Origin: Methylobacterium indicum
GTDB lineage: Bacteria; Pseudomonadota; Alphaproteobacteria; Rhizobiales; Beijerinckiaceae
Direction: 5' to 3'
Length of the DNA: 64,000 nt
Assembly (NCBI RefSeq): GCF_001043895.1
Contig: NZ_JTHF01000063.1
Location: 1-64,000, forward strand
The position numbers were made by a program, and so were the translations under genes. Shown in pieces: positions 1 to 9,090 of the stretch (position 1 is the stretch's first letter; every line of letters starts with the position of its first letter). Below the pieces are notes generated by a model. That model was not told the origin of the DNA and made no database searches. It saw nothing but the letters and a program-made list of their open reading frames with translations.

Positions 1-56
1 GGATCCCGGATCTCCTTCCACTTCGTTCCAGTCGTCCGGGAAAGGGGCGGGCGCCC
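1..56. repeat. Partial copy of dispersed palindromic repeat (family C)
   Basis: The first 50 or so bases match, with small differences, the right arm of a long palindrome at 58311-58364 (shared core GGATCCCGGATCTCCTTCC, then CAGTCGTCCGGGAAA). The left part of the element would lie before the window. It sits directly upstream of urtB, where urtA would normally end, so either urtA is further upstream or the urt operon is interrupted here. Confidence 0.7.
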
Positions 57-129
57 AGCACGATGGACGCCACCACCGCCGCCTCGTCTCGCGAGGCAAA
101 TACATTCTTCTCCCCCGGACACTGACTGA

Positions 130-1719
130 ATGCGCCGCTGCCTCGTCCTACTCCTCGTCGCCTGGTGCGCCGTCTGGGCCCTGCCCGCCGCCGCGCAGAC
201 CGGGCCCGACGCCGCCTATGCCCGGCTCGCCAGCGACAGCTATTCCGACATCGAGGCCGGCATCGCGGCGCTCGCCACCAGCGGCGATCCCAAGGCCGGG
301 CCGGTCCTGCGTGCGCTCGCCGACAACCGCCTGCTCTACCGCCCGGACGACAAGGCGCTCGCCATCAAGGACGGCGCCAAGGTGACCGACGCCCGTACTG
401 GCGCCGCCGTGAGCCCCGACGGCCTCAAGCCCGTGCGGGTCAACAACCGGGTCCGCCGCGCGATCGACGCCGCCCTCGGCAGCCTCAACCTGCTCGCCCC
501 CGACGCCGCCACCCGCCGCAACGCCGCCGATGCGGTGTTCAAGGCCCGCGACGCCGCCGCGCTGCCGGCCCTCGACGCCGCGCTCGCCCGCGAATCCGAC
601 GCGGGCGTGAAGCGCAGCCTGCAGGAGGCCCGCGCCGCGGCGTTGCTGGCGAAGTCCGGCACCCCTGAGATCGAGCGGCTTTCGGCGATCGACATCCTCC
701 AGGCCCGAGGCGATTCGGAAGCGCTCGGCATCCTGCGCGGCCTCGCGACCGATCCCGCCCAGAGCGTGCGCGACGCCGCCGCCCGCGGCGTGTCCGGCAT
801 CGAGACCCGCCAGGCCCTGATCGCGAACGTCCAGAACGCCTGGTACGGCGTGTCGCTCGGCTCGGTGCTGCTGCTCGCCGCCATCGGCCTTGCTATCACC
901 TTCGGGGTGATGGGCATCATCAACATGGCGCATGGCGAGATGGTGATGCTCGGCGCCTACACCACCTACCTGGTGCAGGAGCTGATCCGCCAGAAGGCCC
1001 CTGGCCTGTTCGACTGGTCGCTGCCGATCGCGATCCCGCTCGCCTTCCTGGCCGCCGGCGCCGTCGGCGTCCTGATCGAGCGGACCGTCATCCGCCACCT
1101 CTACGGCCGGCCGCTGGAGACCCTGCTCGCCACCTGGGGCATCAGCCTCATCCTCCAGCAGGCGGTGCGCTCGGTCTTCGGCCCGACCAACCGCGAGGTC
1201 GGCGCGCCCTCCTACATGTCCGGCGCCTTCGACCTGTTCGGCCTCTCGATCACCTGGGGCCGGCTGTGGATCGTGGTGTTCGCGCTCGCCGTCTTCGTCG
1301 CCCTCAACCTGATCCTCAAGGCGACCTCCTTCGGCCTGAAGACCCGCGCCGTCACCCAGAACCGCCGCATGGCCGCCGCCATGGGCATCCGCACGCCCTG
1401 GATCGACGCCTTCACCTTCGGCCTCGGCTCGGGCATCGCCGGCGTGGCGGGGGTGGCGCTCTCGCAGATCGACAACGTCTCGCCCAATCTCGGCCAGGGC
1501 TACATCATCGATTCGTTCCTGGTCGTGGTCTTCGGCGGCGTCGGCAACCTGTGGGGCACGCTGGTGGCGGCGCTCACGCTCGGCGTCGCCAACAAGTTCC
1601 TCGAGCCCTATGCGGGCGCGGTGCTCGGCAAGATCCTGCTCCTCGTCTTCATCATCCTGTTCATCCAGAAGCGGCCGCGCGGCCTGTTCGCGCTCAAGGG
1701 CCGGGCGGTGGAGGCCTGA
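130..1719 (+). CDS. urtB: Urea ABC transporter, permease subunit UrtB
   Basis: One of the two membrane permeases of the ATP-driven high-affinity urea importer (UrtABCDE), a branch of the branched-chain amino acid transporter family. The protein has 529 residues: a signal peptide (about 1-22, ending AAAQ), a periplasmic alpha-helical extension of some 200 residues with degenerate HEAT-like repeats, then a LivH-type domain with several hydrophobic helices from about residue 235 to the end, including a GIINMAHGE motif. The long N-terminal extension is characteristic of UrtB and separates it from ordinary LivH (about 300 residues). urtC follows after 2 bases. The upstream Shine-Dalgarno sequence is weak. 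urtA is not visible in the 129 bases before it. Confidence 0.93.
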   Translation: MRRCLVLLLVAWCAVWALPAAAQTGPDAAYARLASDSYSDIEAGIAALATSGDPKAGPVLRALADNRLLYRPDDKALAIKDGAKVTDARTGAAVSPDGLKPVRVNNRVRRAIDAALGSLNLLAPDAATRRNAADAVFKARDAAALPALDAALARESDAGVKRSLQEARAAALLAKSGTPEIERLSAIDILQARGDSEALGILRGLATDPAQSVRDAAARGVSGIETRQALIANVQNAWYGVSLGSVLLLAAIGLAITFGVMGIINMAHGEMVMLGAYTTYLVQELIRQKAPGLFDWSLPIAIPLAFLAAGAVGVLIERTVIRHLYGRPLETLLATWGISLILQQAVRSVFGPTNREVGAPSYMSGAFDLFGLSITWGRLWIVVFALAVFVALNLILKATSFGLKTRAVTQNRRMAAAMGIRTPWIDAFTFGLGSGIAGVAGVALSQIDNVSPNLGQGYIIDSFLVVVFGGVGNLWGTLVAALTLGVANKFLEPYAGAVLGKILLLVFIILFIQKRPRGLFALKGRAVEA

Positions 1720-1721
1720 CC

Positions 1722-2858
1722 ATGCTGCTCTCCCGCATCGACAAGCCGGGCTGGATCTTCCTCGGCGTGCTGGCGGCGGCCTGCATCGCCGTGCCGGCCC
1801 TCAACCTGCTGACCGCGCCGGGCTCGGGCCTCCACGTCCCGACCTACGCCGTCTCGCTGATGGGCAAGTACCTCGCCTACGCGATCCTGGCGCTCAGCCT
1901 CGATCTCGTCTGGGGCTATTGCGGCATCCTCTCGCTCGGCCACGGCGCGTTCTTCGCGCTCGGCGGCTACGCGATGGGCATGTACCTGATGCGCCAGATC
2001 GGCCCGCGCGGCGTCTACGGCAATCCGATCCTGCCCGACTTCATGGTCTTCCTGAACTACAAGTCCCTGCCCTGGTACTGGCACGGCTTCGATTGGTTTC
2101 CCTTCGCCGCCGTGATGGTGCTGCTGGTGCCGGGCATCCTCGCCTTCGTGTTCGGCTGGCTCGCCTTCCGCTCGCGGGTGACCGGCGTCTACCTGTCGAT
2201 CATCACCCAGGCGATGACCTTCGCGCTGATGCTCGCCTTCTTCCGCAACGACATGGGGCTGGGCGGCAATAACGGCCTCACCGACTTCAAGGATATTCTG
2301 GGCTTCAACGTCCAGGCGCAGGGCACCCGCGTCGTCTTGTTCGTCCTCACCGCCGTGGCGCTGGCGCTCGCCTATCTCGTCGCCCGCTTCATGACGACCT
2401 CGGCCTTCGGCAAGGTGCTCATCGCGATCCGGGATGCCGAGTCCCGCACCCGCTTCCTCGGCTACCGCACGGCGCATTACAAAGTGCTCGCCTTCACCGT
2501 CTCCGCCATGATGGCGGGGGTGGCCGGCGCCCTCTACGTGCCGCAGGTCGGCATCATCAACCCGTCCGAATTCGCCCCCGCCAACTCGATCGAGGCGGTG
2601 ATCTGGGTCGCGGTGGGTGGGCGCGGCACCCTCGTCGGCGCGGCTCTCGGCGCGGTCCTGGTCAACTACGCCAAGACGCTGCTCACGGGCGCGATGCCGG
2701 ATGCCTGGCTGTTCGCCCTCGGCGCCCTCTTCGTCGTCGTCACCCTGTACCTGCCCAAGGGCATCCTCGGCACCCTCGCCGAGCGCCTCGGGGCGCGGCG
2801 GGCCAAGGTGCGCACGGACGTTCCCCCCGCCCTGGCCGAGGAGGGCCGCGGATCATGA
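1722..2858 (+). CDS. urtC: Urea ABC transporter, permease subunit UrtC
   Basis: Second urea permease, LivM-like, 378 residues, with about eight to ten membrane segments and the LivM-type stretch YCGILSLGHGAFFALGGY near residue 65. The frame stays open far upstream inside urtB, but the ATG at 1722, two bases after the urtB stop, gives the usual UrtC N-terminus (MLLSRIDKPGW). The 3' end overlaps urtD by four bases (ATGA), which implies translational coupling. It forms the transmembrane channel with UrtB and is energised by UrtD and UrtE. Confidence 0.93.
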   Translation: MLLSRIDKPGWIFLGVLAAACIAVPALNLLTAPGSGLHVPTYAVSLMGKYLAYAILALSLDLVWGYCGILSLGHGAFFALGGYAMGMYLMRQIGPRGVYGNPILPDFMVFLNYKSLPWYWHGFDWFPFAAVMVLLVPGILAFVFGWLAFRSRVTGVYLSIITQAMTFALMLAFFRNDMGLGGNNGLTDFKDILGFNVQAQGTRVVLFVLTAVALALAYLVARFMTTSAFGKVLIAIRDAESRTRFLGYRTAHYKVLAFTVSAMMAGVAGALYVPQVGIINPSEFAPANSIEAVIWVAVGGRGTLVGAALGAVLVNYAKTLLTGAMPDAWLFALGALFVVVTLYLPKGILGTLAERLGARRAKVRTDVPPALAEEGRGS

Positions 2859-3646
2859 GCGCCGCGATGGCTCTGCCCGTTTCCGACCCGGTTCACGAGA
2901 AGCGCCTCACCCAGGCCCTGCTCTACGTCGACGACATCAAGGTCACGTTCGACGGCTACCGGGCCCTGCGCGGCCTGTCCCTGACCCTGATGCCCGGCGA
3001 GATGCGGGCGATCATCGGTCCGAACGGCGCCGGCAAGACCACGATGATGGATTGCATCACCGGCAAGACCCGGCCCGATACCGGCCAGGTGATTTATGAC
3101 GGCGTGCACGACCTGACCCGGATGGACGAGGCGGCCATCGCCGAGCTCGGCATCGGCCGCAAGTTCCAGAAGCCGACGGTGTTCGAGAGCCAGTCGGTCG
3201 CCGACAACATCCTGCTGGCGCTCAAAGGGCCCCGCGCCGCGACCGCCTCTTTGTTCGGCTGGCGCAACCGGGTCGAGCGGGCGCAGATCGACGCCATCCT
3301 GGAGACGGTGGGGCTCACCGCCCACCGGGCCCGGCCGGCGGCCGACCTCTCGCACGGCCAGAAGCAGTGGCTGGAGATCGGCATGCTGCTGGCGCAGGAC
3401 CCCAAGCTCCTCCTCGTCGACGAGCCGGTGGCCGGCATGACCGATGCCGAGACCGAGGCGACCGCGACGCTCCTGCGGCGTATCGCGAAAGACCACGCGG
3501 TCATCGTGGTCGAGCACGACATGCATTTCGTGCGGGCGCTGCAATGCCGCGTCACCTGCCTGCACGAGGGCGCGGTGCTCGCCGAAGGCTCGATCGATTC
3601 CGTCTCGGCCGACCCGCGGGTGGTCGAGGTCTATCTCGGCCGCTGA
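2855..3646 (+). CDS. urtD: Urea ABC transporter, ATPase UrtD
   Basis: ABC ATPase of 263 residues of the LivG type. Walker A GPNGAGKT is at 55-62, the signature LSHGQKQ at 165-171 and Walker B LLLVDEP at 185-191, followed by the switch histidine in VEHDM. The signature is the LSHGQ variant usual for UrtD rather than LSGGQ. It overlaps urtC by ATGA and is followed after 15 bases by urtE. It hydrolyses ATP at the cytoplasmic face to drive urea uptake. Confidence 0.93.
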   Translation: MSAAMALPVSDPVHEKRLTQALLYVDDIKVTFDGYRALRGLSLTLMPGEMRAIIGPNGAGKTTMMDCITGKTRPDTGQVIYDGVHDLTRMDEAAIAELGIGRKFQKPTVFESQSVADNILLALKGPRAATASLFGWRNRVERAQIDAILETVGLTAHRARPAADLSHGQKQWLEIGMLLAQDPKLLLVDEPVAGMTDAETEATATLLRRIAKDHAVIVVEHDMHFVRALQCRVTCLHEGAVLAEGSIDSVSADPRVVEVYLGR

Positions 3647-3661
3647 GGATCTTTTTCAGTC

Positions 3662-4357
3662 ATGCTCTCCGTCGAGACCATCGATCTCCATTACGGCGCG
3701 GCGCAGGCTCTGCGCGGCGTCTCGCTGAGCGCCGAACCCGGCAAGGTGACGGCCGTGCTCGGCCGCAACGGCGTCGGCAAGACCTCGCTGATGCGCGCCA
3801 TCGTCGGCCAGCAGCCGGTGTCGAAGGGCGCGGTCAAGCTCGACGGGCGCGACATCAGCCGGCTCGCCCCCTACGACCGCGCCCGCCAGGGCATCGCCTT
3901 CGTGCCGCAGGGCCGCGAGATTTTTCCGCTCCTCACGGTCAAGGAGAACCTGGAAACGGGCTTTGCGCCCTGCAAGCGCGCCGACCGCTACGTGCCGGCC
4001 GAGATCTACGATCTCTTCCCGGTTCTCAAGGACATGCTGGGCCGGCGTGGCGGCGACCTCTCGGGCGGCCAGCAGCAGCAGCTCGCCATCGGCCGCGCCC
4101 TGGTGACCCGTCCCCGCGTCCTCGTCCTCGACGAGCCGACCGAGGGCATCCAGCCCTCGATCATCAAGGATATCGGCCGGGCGATCGACTACCTGCGGGG
4201 CAAGGGCGACATGGCGATCGTGCTGGTCGAGCAGTACTTCGAATGGGCCCGCGACCTCTGCGACACCTACGCGGTGATGGATCGCGGCCAGGTGGTCGAG
4301 GCCGGGCCGCGCTCGGGGATGGTCGAGGCGCAGGTGCGGCGGTGGCTGTCGGTCTGA
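3662..4357 (+). CDS. urtE: Urea ABC transporter, ATPase UrtE
   Basis: Second ABC ATPase of the urea importer, LivF-like, 231 residues. Walker A GRNGVGKT lies at 34-41, the signature LSGGQ at 133-137 and Walker B LVLDEPT at 154-160, with a VEQYFEWA stretch after it that is typical of UrtE. It is the last gene of the urtBCDE run. Its stop codon is only four bases from the stop of the convergent LysR gene, leaving no room for a separate terminator. Imported urea would feed urease, whose genes are not in this window. Confidence 0.92.
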   Translation: MLSVETIDLHYGAAQALRGVSLSAEPGKVTAVLGRNGVGKTSLMRAIVGQQPVSKGAVKLDGRDISRLAPYDRARQGIAFVPQGREIFPLLTVKENLETGFAPCKRADRYVPAEIYDLFPVLKDMLGRRGGDLSGGQQQQLAIGRALVTRPRVLVLDEPTEGIQPSIIKDIGRAIDYLRGKGDMAIVLVEQYFEWARDLCDTYAVMDRGQVVEAGPRSGMVEAQVRRWLSV

Positions 4358-4361
4358 GCCC

Positions 4362-5234
4362 TCACGCCAATCCCCGCTCCAGGGCCGCCAGAAAAACCCG
4401 CAGCTTCGGCGGCGCGTAGCGCGCCGTCGGGTAGAGGGCCCAGATCGACAGGTCCTGCGGCTCGGCATCGCCGAGGGCGACGCTGGCGAGGCGCCCCTCC
4501 GCCAGCTCGTCCTTGACATCCCAGTAGGACAGGAGCGCGAGGCCGAGCCCGCGCCGGCAGGCCTCGTGCACGCCCTCGATGCTGCTCGACGTGAAGCGCC
4601 CCTCGATCCGCACGTTGCGGGATTGGTGGCCCGAGCGGAACGGCCAATGCGTCACGCCGGTCAGCCGCACGCAGTCGTGGGCCGCGAGGTCGGCGAGGCC
4701 GGCCGGTGCGCCCCGCGCGGCGAGGTAGGCCGGGCTCGCGCAGAGCAGGCGCGGGTTGGGGGCGAGTCGCCGGGCGATCAGCCCGGAATCCCGCAGAGGC
4801 GCGATCCGGATGGCGACGTCGAACCCCTCGCCGACGATGTCGACCACCGCGTCGGTCAGCTGCAGGTCGATGCGCAGGCCCGGCTGGGCGGCGAGCAGCG
4901 CCGGCATCAGCGGCACCACCACCTTGCGCCCGAAGGCGGCCGGCGCCGTCGCCCGCAGGAGTCCGGTGGCGCAGAGCTGGCCGGGGCTGAGGGCGGCGCG
5001 GGCGGCCTCCTCGGCCTCCAGCATCGCCTGGGCGTAGGGCAGCAGCGCCTCGCCCTCCGCGGTGAGCGCGACCGAGCGGGTGGTGCGGTGCAGGAGGCGG
5101 GCACCGCAATCCCGCTCCAGGGCGGCGAGGCGGCGCGAGGCCGCCATCGGGGTCAGGCCGAGGCGGCGCGCCGCCGCCGAGAGGCTGCCGGCGCTCGCCG
5201 CCGCCGCCAGCACTGCCAAGTCGCGGGTCTCCAT
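4362..5234 (-). CDS. LysR-family transcriptional regulator, divergent from Old Yellow Enzyme gene
   Basis: 290 residues with the standard LysR layout: winged HTH at about 1-60 (helix-turn-helix around AAARRLGLTPMAASRRLAALE) and a periplasmic-binding-like effector domain from about 90 to 290. The first residues METRDLAVLAAAASAGSLS place the start correctly. It is transcribed away from the flavin reductase gene at 5334, with 99 bases between the starts. An inverted repeat (TAACG-N5-CGTTA) lies six bases before its own start codon, so autoregulation and control of the reductase are likely. The effector is unknown. Confidence 0.88.
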   Translation of the reverse strand: METRDLAVLAAAASAGSLSAAARRLGLTPMAASRRLAALERDCGARLLHRTTRSVALTAEGEALLPYAQAMLEAEEAARAALSPGQLCATGLLRATAPAAFGRKVVVPLMPALLAAQPGLRIDLQLTDAVVDIVGEGFDVAIRIAPLRDSGLIARRLAPNPRLLCASPAYLAARGAPAGLADLAAHDCVRLTGVTHWPFRSGHQSRNVRIEGRFTSSSIEGVHEACRRGLGLALLSYWDVKDELAEGRLASVALGDAEPQDLSIWALYPTARYAPPKLRVFLAALERGLA

Positions 5235-5239
5235 GATTA

Positions 5240-5254
5240 TAACGCGTCCCGTTA
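5240..5254. promoter_or_regulatory. Candidate LysR operator between divergent genes
   Basis: Perfect 5-bp inverted repeat TAACG-CGTCC-CGTTA, six bases upstream of the LysR start and 80 bases upstream of the reductase start. Position and symmetry fit an autoregulatory LysR site. Assignment is by position only. Confidence 0.45.
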
Positions 5255-5333
5255 AGGCGGCTCCTCCGGCCCGGCACTACACCGCCGCCGCGCGATCGGC
5301 CATCTCGGCCCTATCACGCCCGGAGAACCACCC

Positions 5334-6449
5334 GTGTCGCTTCACGATCCCCTGTTCCAGCCACTCCAACTCGGCGCCCTGTCGCTCGCCCACCGCGTCG
5401 TGATGGCGCCGCTGACCCGTCTGCGCGCCCGCCGCCCCGGCGACGTGCCGGTCCCGCTGAACGCCACCTATTACGGCCAGCGCGCCAGCCGCGGCGGCCT
5501 GATCATCACCGAGGCGACCGACATCAGCGAGCAGGCCCGCGGCTATCCGGGCGCGCCGGGCCTCTACAGCGAGGAGCAGATCGCCGGCTGGCGCGGTGTC
5601 ACCGAGGCGATCCATGGCCGGGGCGGGCTGGTCGCGGCGCAGATCTGGCACACCGGGCGCGTCTCGCATTCCTCGATGCAGCCCGGCGGCGCCGTTCCGG
5701 TCTCCTCCTCGGCCCGGCCGGTGACCGGCATGGGCCACATGGATGCGAGCGGGCAGCCGGTACCGTTCGAGACGCCCCGGGCACTCGAGGAATCCGAGAT
5801 CCCCGGCATCGTCGCGGGCTTCGCGCAGGCCGTGCGCAACGCCCGGGACGCCGGCTTCGACGCGGTCGAGATCCACTCGGCGAACGGCTACCTGCTCGAC
5901 CAGTTTCTCCAGGACGGGGTCAACGCCCGCACCGACCGCTACGGCGGCCCGATCGCCAACCGGGCGCGGCTGCTGCTCGACGTGGTCGATGCCGCGGCGC
6001 AGGCCTGGAGCGCCGACCGGATCGGCGTGCGGCTCTCGCCCTGGGGCAGCTTCAACGCCATGCGCGACAGCGATCCCGGCGCCCTGTTCGACCACGTCGC
6101 CGCCGCGCTCGGCACGCGGGGCCTCGCCTATCTCCACGTGGTCGAGCCCCGTGCCGACCAGAACAGCGACGTCAACGCCCTCGATCCCGAGGCGCCCGAC
6201 GCCGCCGCGCGGGTGAAGGCGGCCTTCGGCGGCAAGGTGATCTCCGCCGGCGGCTACGTGCGCGACACCGCCGAGGCGGCACTCACCGAGGGCCGGGCCG
6301 ACGCCATCGCCTTCGGGCGCCTGTTCATCGCCAATCCCGACCTGGCCGAGCGTCTGCGCCGGGGTGCGCCGCTCAACCGCTACGACCGGTCGACCTTCTA
6401 CGGCGGCGATGAGCGCGGCTACACCGACTACCCGGCGCTCGCCGGCTGA
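5334..6449 (+). CDS. Old Yellow Enzyme-family alkene reductase (NemA/XenB-like)
   Basis: FMN-dependent ene-reductase of 371 residues, a TIM barrel that reduces activated C=C bonds (enals, enones, maleimides, nitro compounds) with NAD(P)H. Family marks seen: N-terminal FQPLQLG and APLTRLRA, the segment AAQIWHTGRVSH, the substrate-binding HSANGYLLDQFLQDG with the His-Asn pair, and C-terminal FGRLFIANPDLAERL. The start is GTG at 5334, preceded by GGAG nine bases upstream. It is probably controlled by the divergent LysR gene, a common pairing for electrophile-responsive reductases. Confidence 0.9.
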   Translation: MSLHDPLFQPLQLGALSLAHRVVMAPLTRLRARRPGDVPVPLNATYYGQRASRGGLIITEATDISEQARGYPGAPGLYSEEQIAGWRGVTEAIHGRGGLVAAQIWHTGRVSHSSMQPGGAVPVSSSARPVTGMGHMDASGQPVPFETPRALEESEIPGIVAGFAQAVRNARDAGFDAVEIHSANGYLLDQFLQDGVNARTDRYGGPIANRARLLLDVVDAAAQAWSADRIGVRLSPWGSFNAMRDSDPGALFDHVAAALGTRGLAYLHVVEPRADQNSDVNALDPEAPDAAARVKAAFGGKVISAGGYVRDTAEAALTEGRADAIAFGRLFIANPDLAERLRRGAPLNRYDRSTFYGGDERGYTDYPALAG

Positions 6450-6517
6450 ACGACGTCCCGCCCGCTGCCTCCGTCCGGCCGCGGAGGGAGGCACCGGGCG
6501 GCCCGATCGCCGAACGT

Positions 6518-6546
6518 CTTGCATTTGGCATCCGCCCGGATTATCT
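6518..6546 (+). promoter_or_regulatory. Candidate sigma-70 promoter of the rimP-nusA-infB operon
   Basis: CTTGCA at 6518-6523, a 17-base spacer, then TTATCT at 6541-6546, a good match to the alphaproteobacterial housekeeping pattern CTTGAC-N17-CTATAT. It lies about 180 bases before rimP, so the transcript would have a long leader that contains the hairpins noted next. Confidence 0.5.
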
Positions 6547-6549
6547 CCG

Positions 6550-6622
6550 CCTCATCAGTTCTGTTCGTGGCCGATGAGGCTGCGGTGCGGGAGTGGGTCC
6601 CCCCGGGGCCCGCTCTTTTTTA
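6550..6622 (+). terminator. Leader hairpins with a terminator-like stem upstream of rimP
   Basis: A first stem pairs CCTCATC (6550-6556) with GATGAGG (6573-6579). A second, GC-rich stem pairs GAGTGGGTCCCC (6591-6602) with GGGGCCCGCTC (6605-6615), with one bulge, and is followed at once by a run of T (6616-6621). This is either the terminator of the reductase gene upstream or, since it lies after the candidate promoter, an attenuator of the rimP operon. Confidence 0.55.
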
Positions 6623-6724
6623 TTGCCGCAAGCCTCCCCGGGCGCGAGCCGAACGCCAGATTGCCTCCCCTCCAAGGGCCCCGTCCCCGGGGAACCTTGG
6701 GGACCGCACCACGGCACTGACCTC

Positions 6725-7342
6725 ATGACCGACGCCCCAGACCAGAACCCGGCCGAGAAACGCCTGATCACCGAGACCGGCGTCGCCGCTCGCGTCGCGC
6801 AGATCATCGAGCCCGCGATCGAGGGCCTCGGCTTTCGCCTCGTGCGGGTGAAGGTCTCCAGCCAGAGCGGCTGCACGGTGCAGATCATGGTCGAGCGGCC
6901 GGACGGCACCATGTCGGTCGACGAGTGCGAGACCGTGAGCCGCACGATCTCGCCGATCCTCGACGTCGACGACCCGATCGGTGGCGCCTACTACCTCGAG
7001 ATCTCCTCGCCGGGCATCGACCGGCCCCTGGTCCGCGCCGGCGACTTCGCCCGCTGGGCCGGCTACGAGGCCAAGGTCGAGCTGGCGACGCCGCTCGACG
7101 GCCGCAAGCGCTTCCGCGGCATCATCCGGGCGCCGCAGGGCGACACGGTGCGGATCGATCTGCCCGACGCCAAGGAGGGCCTGCCCTCCTCCTACGACCT
7201 GGCCCTGCGCGACATCGGCGAGGCCCACCTCGTCCTGACCGACGCGCTCGTGCGCGAGTCGCTCCGGCGCGGCTCGGCCCCGCCGCAGGACGATGCGGAG
7301 GACGACGAGGACGAGGGCGCCGCCCCGCCGCTCGCTCACTGA
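6725..7342 (+). CDS. rimP: Ribosome maturation factor RimP
   Basis: Assembly factor for the 30S subunit (helps S12/S19 binding), 205 residues. An N-terminal alpha/beta domain (residues about 15-95, with [20 protein letters not shown] and the conserved [14 protein letters not shown]) is followed by an SH3-like C-terminal domain and an acidic tail ([10 protein letters not shown]). The frame is open further upstream, but the ATG at 6725 gives the family N-terminus. It opens the operon rimP-nusA-ylxR-infB, the order conserved across proteobacteria. Confidence 0.94.
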   Translation: MTDAPDQNPAEKRLITETGVAARVAQIIEPAIEGLGFRLVRVKVSSQSGCTVQIMVERPDGTMSVDECETVSRTISPILDVDDPIGGAYYLEISSPGIDRPLVRAGDFARWAGYEAKVELATPLDGRKRFRGIIRAPQGDTVRIDLPDAKEGLPSSYDLALRDIGEAHLVLTDALVRESLRRGSAPPQDDAEDDEDEGAAPPLAH

Positions 7343-7393
7343 AGACGATCCAGCCGAATTTCCAAACACACCAACCCAGGAAGGACTGAACCG

Positions 7394-9073
7394 ATGGCCG
7401 TCGTCAGCGCCAACAGGCTCGAACTCCTCCAGATCGCCGACGCGGTCGCCCGCGAGAAGGTGATCGACCGTTCCATCGTGATCGGCGCGATGGAGGAGGC
7501 GATCGCCAAGGCCGCCCGCTCGCGCTACGGCGCCGAGACCGACGTTCACGCCGAGATCGACCCCCGCACCGGGGCCCTGCGCCTGTCGCGCCACCTCCTC
7601 GTCGTCGAGGAGGTCGAGAACGACGCCCGCGAGATCGACCTGCCGGCGGCCCGCCGCCACAACCCGGCCGCCCAGGTCGGCGACGTGATCTCCGACACCC
7701 TGCCGCCGTTCGATTTCGGCCGCGTCGCCGCCCAGTCGGCCAAGCAGGTGATCGTCCAGAAGGTCCGCGAGGCCGAGCGCGAGCGCCAGTACGACGAGTA
7801 CAAGGACCGCATCGGCGAGGTGGTGAACGGCCTCGTCAAGCGCGTCGAGTACGGCAACGTCATCGTCGATCTCGGCCGCGGCGAGGGCATCGTGCGCCGC
7901 GACGAGTCGATCCCGCGCGAGACCTTCCGCCCCGGCGACCGCATCCGCGCCTACCTGTTCGACGTCCGCCACGAGGTGCGCGGGCCGCAGATCTTCCTCT
8001 CGCGCTCGCACCCGCAATTCATGGCCAAGCTCTTCGGCCAGGAAGTGCCGGAGATCTACGACGGCATCGTCGAGGTGAAGGCGGTCGCCCGCGATCCGGG
8101 CTCGCGCGCCAAGATCGCGGTGATCTCGCGCGATTCCTCGATCGACCCGGTCGGCGCCTGCGTCGGCATGCGCGGCTCGCGCGTCCAGGCGGTGGTCGGC
8201 GAGCTGCAGGGCGAGAAGATCGACATCATCCCGTGGTCGCAGGACCAGGCGACCTTCATCGTCAACGCGCTGCAGCCGGCGGAAGTCGTCAAGGTGGTGC
8301 TCGACGAGGAGGCCGACCGCATCGAGGTGGTGGTCCCCGACGACCAGCTGTCGCTCGCCATCGGCCGGCGCGGCCAGAACGTGCGGCTCGCCTCCCAGCT
8401 CACCGGCTGGGACATCGACATCCTGACCGAGGCCGAGGAATCGGAGCGCCGGCAGAAGGAGTTCGTCGAGCGCACCAACACCTTCATGCAGGCCCTCGAC
8501 GTCGACGAGACGGTCGGTCAGCTGCTGGCCGCGGAAGGCTTCCGCTCCGTCGAGGAGATCGCCTACGTCGAGCCGACGGAGCTTGCCAACATCCAGGGTC
8601 TCGACGAGGAGACCGGCGCCGAGATCCAGGCTCGCGCCCTCGATTACCTCAACCGCATCGAGGCCGAGAACGATGCCCGCCGCATCGAGCTCGGCGTCGC
8701 CGACGACCTGCGCGAGATCGACGGCATCACGACCCCGATGATGGTCGCGCTCGGCGAGAACGACGTGAAGAACGTCGAGGACCTCGCCGGCTGCGCCACC
8801 GACGATCTCGTCGGCTACACCGAAGGCCGCGGGCCCGAGGCCGTGCGCCATGCCGGCTTCCTCGACGGGTTCGAGCTCTCGCGTGCCGAGGCCGAGGCGA
8901 TGATCATGGCCGCCCGCGTCCATGCCGGCTGGGTCGAGGCGCCCCCGGTCGAGGAGACCGAAGAGGGCGAGGAGGGCGAGCACGCCGAGGGTGAGGAATC
9001 CGAGGGCGAGGCCGCCGAGACCGTGCCGGTCGAGGAGGATGCCGCCGCGACCGCCGAGCGCCAGCCGACCTGA
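7394..9073 (+). CDS. nusA: Transcription termination/antitermination protein NusA
   Basis: RNA-polymerase-binding elongation factor of 559 residues. Domains in order: N-terminal polymerase-binding domain (about 1-130), S1 (about 135-200), KH1 and KH2 (about 230-345, with [20 protein letters not shown]), two helix-hairpin-helix acidic repeats (about 365-500), and a strongly acidic tail rich in EE and EG. AAGGA lies just upstream of ATG 7394. Second gene of the rimP operon; NusA is known in other bacteria to influence read-through of this operon. Confidence 0.95.
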   Translation: MAVVSANRLELLQIADAVAREKVIDRSIVIGAMEEAIAKAARSRYGAETDVHAEIDPRTGALRLSRHLLVVEEVENDAREIDLPAARRHNPAAQVGDVISDTLPPFDFGRVAAQSAKQVIVQKVREAERERQYDEYKDRIGEVVNGLVKRVEYGNVIVDLGRGEGIVRRDESIPRETFRPGDRIRAYLFDVRHEVRGPQIFLSRSHPQFMAKLFGQEVPEIYDGIVEVKAVARDPGSRAKIAVISRDSSIDPVGACVGMRGSRVQAVVGELQGEKIDIIPWSQDQATFIVNALQPAEVVKVVLDEEADRIEVVVPDDQLSLAIGRRGQNVRLASQLTGWDIDILTEAEESERRQKEFVERTNTFMQALDVDETVGQLLAAEGFRSVEEIAYVEPTELANIQGLDEETGAEIQARALDYLNRIEAENDARRIELGVADDLREIDGITTPMMVALGENDVKNVEDLAGCATDDLVGYTEGRGPEAVRHAGFLDGFELSRAEAEAMIMAARVHAGWVEAPPVEETEEGEEGEHAEGEESEGEAAETVPVEEDAAATAERQPT

Positions 9074-9090
9074 TCGGGGAGCGTCGATCC

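Noticed and set aside
6593-6724. Longer N-terminus for RimP from an upstream ATG
   Set aside because: It would code through the terminator-like hairpin and T run and has no family similarity; the ATG at 6725 gives the normal N-terminus.
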